Assembly: GCA_023133315.1 (NCBI GenBank)
Contig: JAGLWR010000028.1
Span: 1-11,089 of the forward strand
Length of the DNA: 11,089 nucleotides
Source: Methanomicrobia archaeon
GTDB taxonomy: Archaea > Methanobacteriota_B > Thermococci > Methanofastidiosales > B48-G16
Direction: 5' to 3'
Shown here in pieces: positions 7,555 through 11,089 of this stretch (position 1 is the first letter of the stretch; each line of letters begins with the position of its first letter). The notes under the pieces were generated by a model, which was given only the letters and a program-made list of their open reading frames with translations, made no database searches and had not been told where the DNA came from. The position numbers and the translations under genes are program-made.

Positions 7555-8175
7555 ATGAGAAATTTAATAGATCATCTGATAGGATATAAATATATAAAAT
7601 TCGAATCTGTAAAAAAAGCATTTGAAAATGTAGATAGAAAATTATTTGTTCCTGAGAGTCTTCAAGATGGAGCTTACTCTGATCATCCGTTACCAATAGG
7701 TTTTGGCCAGACAATTTCCGCTCCTTCGATGATCGCGATAATGCTCGAAGCATTAGATTTGAAGAAAGGAGATAAAGTTCTTGAAATAGGAACGGGGTCG
7801 GGGTACAATGCAGCTCTGATTTCTGAGATTGTGGGCGAGAATGTTTTCAGTATTGAGAGAATACCAGAACTGGCTGAATTTGCTAAAAACAATCTAAAAA
7901 AAGCTGGATATAAAGTTAAAGTTTTCATAGGAGATGGAACCCTTGGATACGAAGGAGAAGCACCTTACGATAAAATCATAGTTACTGCCGCTGCTCCAAA
8001 GATCCCGGAACCTTTAATAAAACAGTTGAAAATCGGAGGGAAGTTATGTATACCTGTTGGGGAGAGATTCTTCTGTGATTTAATCGTTGCTGAGAAGACA
8101 AGTGCTGAAAAGATCAGGAAAAAAAATTATGGGGGATGTGCTTTTGTACCATTGATAGGGAAAGAAGGATGGTAA
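7555..8175 (+). CDS. pcm: Protein-L-isoaspartate O-methyltransferase
   Basis: A 206-residue SAM-dependent methyltransferase of typical archaeal Pcm length. It methylates the abnormal carboxylate of L-isoaspartyl residues in damaged cytosolic proteins, starting their repair to aspartate. The family-specific N-terminal block LPIGFGQTISAPSM (46-59) and the C-terminal FVPLIGKEGW (197-206) are present. SAM motif I is VLEIGTGSGYNAA (75-87), the acidic residue after strand 2 is E101, and GDG lies at 126-128. In the GQTISAP block the following residue is Ser where many homologues have His; I would not expect loss of activity. The start is about 26 nt from a TATA box with no Shine-Dalgarno site, so the mRNA is probably leaderless. 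It is divergent from the NfeD-like/aminopeptidase unit. Together with the aminopeptidase it suggests a protein-maintenance neighbourhood. Confidence 0.97.
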   Translation: MRNLIDHLIGYKYIKFESVKKAFENVDRKLFVPESLQDGAYSDHPLPIGFGQTISAPSMIAIMLEALDLKKGDKVLEIGTGSGYNAALISEIVGENVFSIERIPELAEFAKNNLKKAGYKVKVFIGDGTLGYEGEAPYDKIIVTAAAPKIPEPLIKQLKIGGKLCIPVGERFFCDLIVAEKTSAEKIRKKNYGGCAFVPLIGKEGW

Positions 8176-8183
8176 AACACGTA

Positions 8184-8200
8184 AAAGAAAGGTTTAAATA
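8184..8200 (+). promoter_or_regulatory. BRE + TATA promoter of the RecA/KaiC-like gene
   Basis: AAAGAAAGG followed by TTTAAATA (8193-8200) lies in the 46-bp gap after pcm. The TATA centre is about 25 nt before the ATG at 8222, so the transcript should start at or one base before the start codon (leaderless). The gene therefore has its own promoter, even though it follows pcm closely on the same strand. Confidence 0.78.
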
Positions 8201-8221
8201 ATTTGAAACTCTAATTTTGTT

Positions 8222-8977
8222 ATGCCTTTGGAAAGAAAAGAGCTTATGGAAAAGTTAAAACTTTCACAGGCAGATATAGAAAAAACTGCTGATAAAATAG
8301 TAAATGAGTTCAAAACAGGCAAATTGGCAAAAGTAGAACTTCAAGAAGAAAACATAACTGATAAGATTCTTGCAAATCAAAATATTCTGATATTTGGACC
8401 TCAGATGGTGGGAAAAGCTCTATTCACCCAACAACTAATTCTGGATTCTATAAAAACTGATAAAAAATGCGTTTTTATCTCCAAAAATGTGTACAAAATC
8501 AAAAAAACGGGAATGTTACTTAGAAGAGACATAAGCAGGTACCCAAATCTATTCTTAGTTGAAACACCTGAAAGAGGCGAGCTGTTCTTTTTGCCCTTAG
8601 AAATTCTTCAGGCTGGTTTAAAATTGAAGGAAATAGACTTGATAATTTTTGATTCCATGACACATTTATCTTTCACCACCAATTTTTTTATATTTTTTGA
8701 GAAATATTTGAAAAAAACTACGAAAATGAACATAAAAACTGCATTATCTCTAACAGAAACCTACGAAACACGTCATATAATAAAGAGACTGGAGTATTTA
8801 TTTGACTGTTCAGTAAAGTTTAATTACAATAACACAGTGGAAGTAACAGCAGACAATTTAGATTATAAGTCTTATAAATTTTCAGTGATAAAACAAAAAG
8901 TCATTTTTGAAAAAGAACTCAAAGCTGTCCCCGTAGAAAAGTCTAAATCTCCGAAAGATGTTGTAAAGGGGCATTGA
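8222..8977 (+). CDS. RecA/KaiC-like P-loop NTPase with altered Walker A
   Basis: A 251-residue protein. The N-terminal 45 residues are charged and helical. The core is RecA/KaiC-like: Walker A-like FGPQMVGKA (58-66), a strand CVFISKN (83-89), and Walker B IDLIIFDSM (138-146) with D144 followed by Ser. These resemble archaeal KaiC-family and GvpD/FlaH-like ATPases, which act as switches or motor partners. The residue after the P-loop Lys, normally Ser/Thr to coordinate Mg-nucleotide, is Ala (A66). Nucleotide may still bind, but hydrolysis is doubtful. The tail after about 232 is Lys-rich and likely flexible. No DNA-binding or membrane segment is evident. It has its own leaderless promoter, and a small hydrophobic ORF begins inside its stop codon (TGATG). 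I do not recognise the specific subfamily, and the cellular role is unknown. Confidence 0.83.
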   Translation: MPLERKELMEKLKLSQADIEKTADKIVNEFKTGKLAKVELQEENITDKILANQNILIFGPQMVGKALFTQQLILDSIKTDKKCVFISKNVYKIKKTGMLLRRDISRYPNLFLVETPERGELFFLPLEILQAGLKLKEIDLIIFDSMTHLSFTTNFFIFFEKYLKKTTKMNIKTALSLTETYETRHIIKRLEYLFDCSVKFNYNNTVEVTADNLDYKSYKFSVIKQKVIFEKELKAVPVEKSKSPKDVVKGH

Positions 8978-9150
8978 TGGAAAATTTAACTGATTTTATT
9001 TTTATGTTAGTAAGTACATTAATATTATTCGTAAGCTTTCTTTCTATGCTCAATTCCTGTAATAAACACAATGTCTTTATCGATCTTAAAAATTATTCTG
9101 TATTTTCCAATTCTTACTCTGTAATATCACTTCAGTTCATAACGCAATGA
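8977..9150 (+). CDS. Possible small membrane protein coupled to the KaiC-like gene
   Basis: A 57-codon ORF starts at the ATG of TGATG, sharing one base with the stop of the KaiC-like gene. This is an arrangement typical of translational coupling. Residues about 6-25 (DFIFMLVSTLILFVSFLSML) form a plausible single transmembrane helix. The remainder is polar and unremarkable. From about 9025 onward it runs antisense through the broken toxin gene, so the 3' part may be accidental. The N-terminal part might be the start of a once longer gene interrupted by the toxin-antitoxin segment. There is no recognisable family. Confidence 0.3.
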   Translation: MENLTDFIFMLVSTLILFVSFLSMLNSCNKHNVFIDLKNYSVFSNSYSVISLQFITQ

Positions 9151-9273
9151 CTTAAATTTGTGTGGATCTTCAATAACGTTTTGAAAAGCTTTAACGATCT
9201 CTATTTTTTGAGATTTATCTAATTTTTTCAAATGCCTTATAGTTTTATTTGATAATTGAAGTTTGTATTTCAT
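9025..9273 (-). pseudogene. RelE/ParE-type toxin interrupted by an in-frame TGA
   Basis: Read through, this is an 82-residue RelE/ParE superfamily toxin (ribosome-dependent mRNA endonuclease or gyrase-type toxin fold). It begins MKYKLQLSNKTIRHLKKLDK and continues with FQNVIEDPHKFKSLRYELK. Codon 49 is TGA (9129-9127). After it the family pattern resumes exactly, YYRVRIGKYRIIFKI, and ends HRKKAYE. The stop sits where homologues carry Gly in 'LKG-YYRVRIG', so a single GGA-to-TGA change explains it. Translation from the start would make only 48 residues, lacking the Arg-rich strands and C-terminal Tyr that form the active site, so the toxin should be dead. Its ATG overlaps the antitoxin stop (ATGA), the usual antitoxin-toxin operon layout. 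Base-calling error is the main alternative. Confidence 0.85.
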
Positions 9274-9464
9274 AGTTTCAGTTCCTTCTTCAATTCTTCA
9301 ATATTATCAAATGTTTTTATGTTTCCTTTTTTCTTTTCTTCTTCGTTCTCTTTTATTTGGTCCATTAGATCTTCATTTGCCAAGATCTCTATCTCTTCAG
9401 AAAAATCATCGACCAAATCTTTGAGTTCTCTCGCGAATTTTAGGAGTATCTCCGTGTTTTTCAT
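9270..9464 (-). CDS. RelB/Phd-like antitoxin
   Basis: A 64-residue, strongly acidic and helical protein, encoded immediately upstream of the RelE-type toxin and sharing ATGA with it. The C-terminal segment GNIKTFDNIEELKKELKL matches the toxin-wrapping tail typical of archaeal RelB-class antitoxins. The N-terminal half (ARELKDLVDDFSEEIEILAN) looks like a long helix rather than a clear ribbon-helix-helix DNA-binding domain. GGGGGAG lies 8 nt before the ATG. The reading frame is intact although its partner toxin is broken. It could persist as a leftover, or act as an anti-toxin against related toxins elsewhere in the genome; that is inference. Confidence 0.75.
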   Translation of the reverse strand: MKNTEILLKFARELKDLVDDFSEEIEILANEDLMDQIKENEEEKKKGNIKTFDNIEELKKELKL

Positions 9465-9472
9465 ATGTATAT

Positions 9473-9502
9473 CTCCCCCATCAAGGTTAAATATGTTTCA
9501 TC
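9473..9502 (-). promoter_or_regulatory. Promoter and ribosome-binding region of the toxin-antitoxin pair
   Basis: On the minus strand GATGAAACA precedes CATATTTAAC (about 9486-9495), a BRE/TATA-like pair. GGGGGAG (9473-9479) follows, 8 nt before the antitoxin ATG. The TATA centre is about 26 nt from the ATG, which predicts a leaderless start that would exclude the GGGGGAG. Either the true TATA box is further upstream or the ribosome site is not used. The sequence does not settle this. Confidence 0.4.
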
Positions 9503-9573
9503 TCTGGGACGCATCAGCCGAAACCATCTGTAGCGGTACACAGTTCCTTTTTCACGAATGTCGTTTGTCAAAT

Positions 9574-9588
9574 AGAAATTTAATTTCT
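9574..9588. repeat. 15-bp palindrome in the gap between the toxin-antitoxin pair and the right-hand gene
   Basis: AGAAATT, one T, then AATTTCT form perfect 7-bp arms. The site is about 110 bp upstream of the antitoxin start and just beyond the end of the right-hand gene. It might be an operator for the module. In such A/T-rich DNA, chance is a fair alternative. The rest of 9503-9608 shows nothing codable. Confidence 0.25.
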
Positions 9589-9608
9589 GGAGATAAATTA
9601 TTTATTGG

Positions 9609-11089
9609 TTATTGAACTTCTAAAATATATTTAATTTTTGTATTAGTTTCTTTAAATAAGTTGGATTTTTCTGCAAAATAAAATAATGCTATTAATGCTC
9701 TCCAACTAAAATCTTCATGAACTGCTGGTTTTGTTATATCTGTGACAAGACTACCATCTTCTTTTATTCCTATATTTCCCCAATTCAATAAGTCATTTAC
9801 ATTTCTATTTATATATATATGAATCTATTCCTGAGACAATTTCATTATCTGTCCCAGGGCATATAATTTCAAATGTTGGTTTTTTATTAGTGATTGGAAC
9901 GCAATATCTATACATATCATAGAAATCTGTATCTTCAATTTCATTAAATCGTAAAAGAATAGCTTCATAATAAAAATCACCATGAGATTCTACTTCACCA
10001 TCAAGTGATCTCAAATCTATACTAAACCATTTTTCTCCACCAAGTGAATTGTAAGGCAATCCAGTATCTTTTCCAACAACATATTTCTCAAGATATTTTG
10101 TGATATCAGAGTCCCAAAGAGTTTTTGGTGCACAATATTTTTCTGTTTGAGTAGTTACAACCTTGGCAAAATTTAAATCACAACCACATTCTCCTTCATA
10201 AATTTCGCTATAAAAATCACCTAAAGAACCTTCCCATTTCTTGTCTAATTCTTTTTGTGATTTCAATATATCTGAAAAATAAAGAAATTCTAATTCTCCA
10301 TTTTCATTAATTCTAAGTTGGTCTGAAATATAAGCATAACCATCATTTCTAAAATTGACAACATATTTTCCATTTATTTTGTCAAATAACTTTTCATGAA
10401 GTTTTGGAAACAAATAACTTTCAGGTTTATTAGGATCTATAGCCTTTCTATATATTCCACTATAAACATTCAATTTTTTGACTGTATTTGTATCAAATTG
10501 TTTTACAATATTTGGGTCTTTTAATTCAATAAATTTTTCAATAAGATCTTTTTCATATAGTTCTAATTCATCTTTTAAAATTTCCTGGAATACAGAACTG
10601 TCAATATTTTCCATTAAATATTCTAGATCTTCTCTTCCACCTTTTTTATAAGATAAATCTAATAATTTCTTTGTATTTTCAGATGATATTCCTTTATCAA
10701 TCAAATCATCAAATGTTTTTGCTACATAAATTTCATCATCAGTAATTTCTCTATTTGTATCAAGATTTACAGCATATTCAATTGCTGTTGTTGATAAACC
10801 TAGATTTTCAAGTTCTTTCAATTCTTCATGTTTATTTTCTAAACTTTTTTCTTCCTCAATACTTGCTCCTTTTTCATCCGTTGCAACAATTACTATTTTA
10901 TAATCTTTATTATATTCTAAATCTTTTAATGTGTAATTTAATTCTAATTCTTGACCGTCTGATGGTAATTCTGTCATAATTTGACCACCCAAGACTAATT
11001 GTACATCTCTTAGATTACCATCTTGGTCTGTTATTTTAGCAGTAACATCAGCTTGATAACCATTTATATTTTCATCATATTTTTTAACA
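9609..11089 (-). pseudogene. 3' part of a large, A/T-rich protein gene, frameshifted at a (TA)n tract
   Basis: The frame enters from the right edge with no start inside the window and gives 427 residues to a TAG at 9807-9805. The first 70 or so residues look like an Ig/FN3-type beta-sandwich (YQADVTAKITDQDGN, YNKDYKIVIVATDEKG). A helical, Glu/Lys/Leu-rich stretch follows, recalling alpha-helical repeats (FDDLIDKGISSENTKKLLDL). The last part is mixed and aromatic, with Cys in ECGC, KYCAPK, YRYCVP and IICPG. Right after the stop another frame stays open for 66 residues to TAA at 9611-9609, with the same composition and sensible protein sequence (NDLLNWGNIGIKEDGSLVTD). The break is a (TA)n run; adding one TA unit rejoins the frames. 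I do not recognise the family. The beta-sandwich suggests an exported protein, but the N-terminus is outside the window. Confidence 0.78.
9810..9820. repeat. Dinucleotide (TA)5.5 tract at the frameshift
   Basis: Alternating T/A of 11 bases lies exactly at the junction where one coding frame ends (…DSYIYK, stop) and the other begins. Loss of a single TA unit from an ancestral tract explains the 2-nt shift. With it restored the protein reads DSYIYINRNVNDLLNW. Confidence 0.8.

Noticed and set aside
7110..7556. Longer NfeD-like protein starting at 7556 (17 extra residues)
   Set aside because: It would overlap the pcm start codon, and its extra N-terminus is polar and unlike the family. The start at 7505 lies at the right distance from a TATA box.
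7544..7928. Minus-strand open frames opposite pcm
   Set aside because: pcm is a full-length, clearly recognised enzyme; the antisense frames have no motif or start signal.
9127..9129. TGA in the toxin read as glycine or selenocysteine
   Set aside because: TGA ends the antitoxin and the KaiC-like gene here, so a genome-wide TGA-to-Gly code is unlikely. RelE toxins do not use selenocysteine and no recoding structure was evident. A nonsense change or sequencing error is simpler.
9256..9615. Plus-strand 119-codon open frame across the antitoxin
   Set aside because: It is Ser/Phe-rich, the typical antisense shadow of a Glu/Lys-rich gene, and it crosses the toxin-antitoxin promoter.
1..11089. CRISPR arrays, tRNA or rRNA genes, transposases, integrases
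   Set aside because: I saw no regularly spaced direct repeats, no cloverleaf or rRNA-like tracts and no recognisable mobile-element protein. The repetition in 1-5483 is at protein level and irregular in spacing.

Overview
The window looks archaeal. Several starts lie about 25 nt downstream of A/T-rich TATA boxes of the TTTAAATA type, with purine-rich BRE-like sequence before them. This fits leaderless transcription, seen most clearly for the isoaspartate methyltransferase and the RecA/KaiC-like gene. Other starts have strong Shine-Dalgarno sequences (GGAGGG, GAGGTGA). Arg is mostly AGA and Ile often ATA. A short archaeal-type Pcm, a short NfeD-like membrane protein and a KaiC-like ATPase fit a euryarchaeal-type genome, but I cannot name a lineage.

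Layout. (1) 1-5483, minus strand: one uninterrupted frame of more than 1,827 codons that runs off the left edge. It encodes a secreted giant protein made of about 15 tandem carboxypeptidase-regulatory-like (CarboxypepD_reg) beta-sandwich units, three of which carry acidic, calcium-loop-like insertions. (2) 5484-5803: a 320-bp intergenic region with two nearly identical BRE/TATA promoters 80 bp apart driving the giant gene, a separate dyad, and an 11-bp hairpin plus T-run that ends the next transcription unit. (3) 5804-7505, minus: an apparent two-gene operon, an NfeD-like membrane protein overlapping an M18 family metallo-aminopeptidase. (4) 7555-8175, plus: pcm, divergent from the NfeD gene across 49 bp that hold a single TATA box roughly equidistant from both starts. 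(5) 8222-8977, plus: a RecA/KaiC-like NTPase with an altered P-loop, followed by a possible TGATG-coupled small membrane ORF. (6) 9025-9464, minus: a RelB/RelE-type toxin-antitoxin pair with an intact antitoxin and a toxin broken by an in-frame TGA. (7) 9609-11089, minus: the A/T-rich 3' part of a large, possibly exported protein that is frameshifted at a (TA)n tract near its end.

The left two thirds is a stable set of genes: a surface protein, protein quality control (Pcm, aminopeptidase, NfeD) and an ATPase. The right third, from about 9.0 kb, is accessory in character: it is more A/T-rich and holds a decayed toxin-antitoxin module and a disrupted repeat-containing gene. I did not find a complete novel multi-gene defence or metabolic system. 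The most useful unusual observations are the (TA)n frameshift, the disabled toxin, the shared bidirectional TATA box and the P-loop lacking its Ser/Thr.
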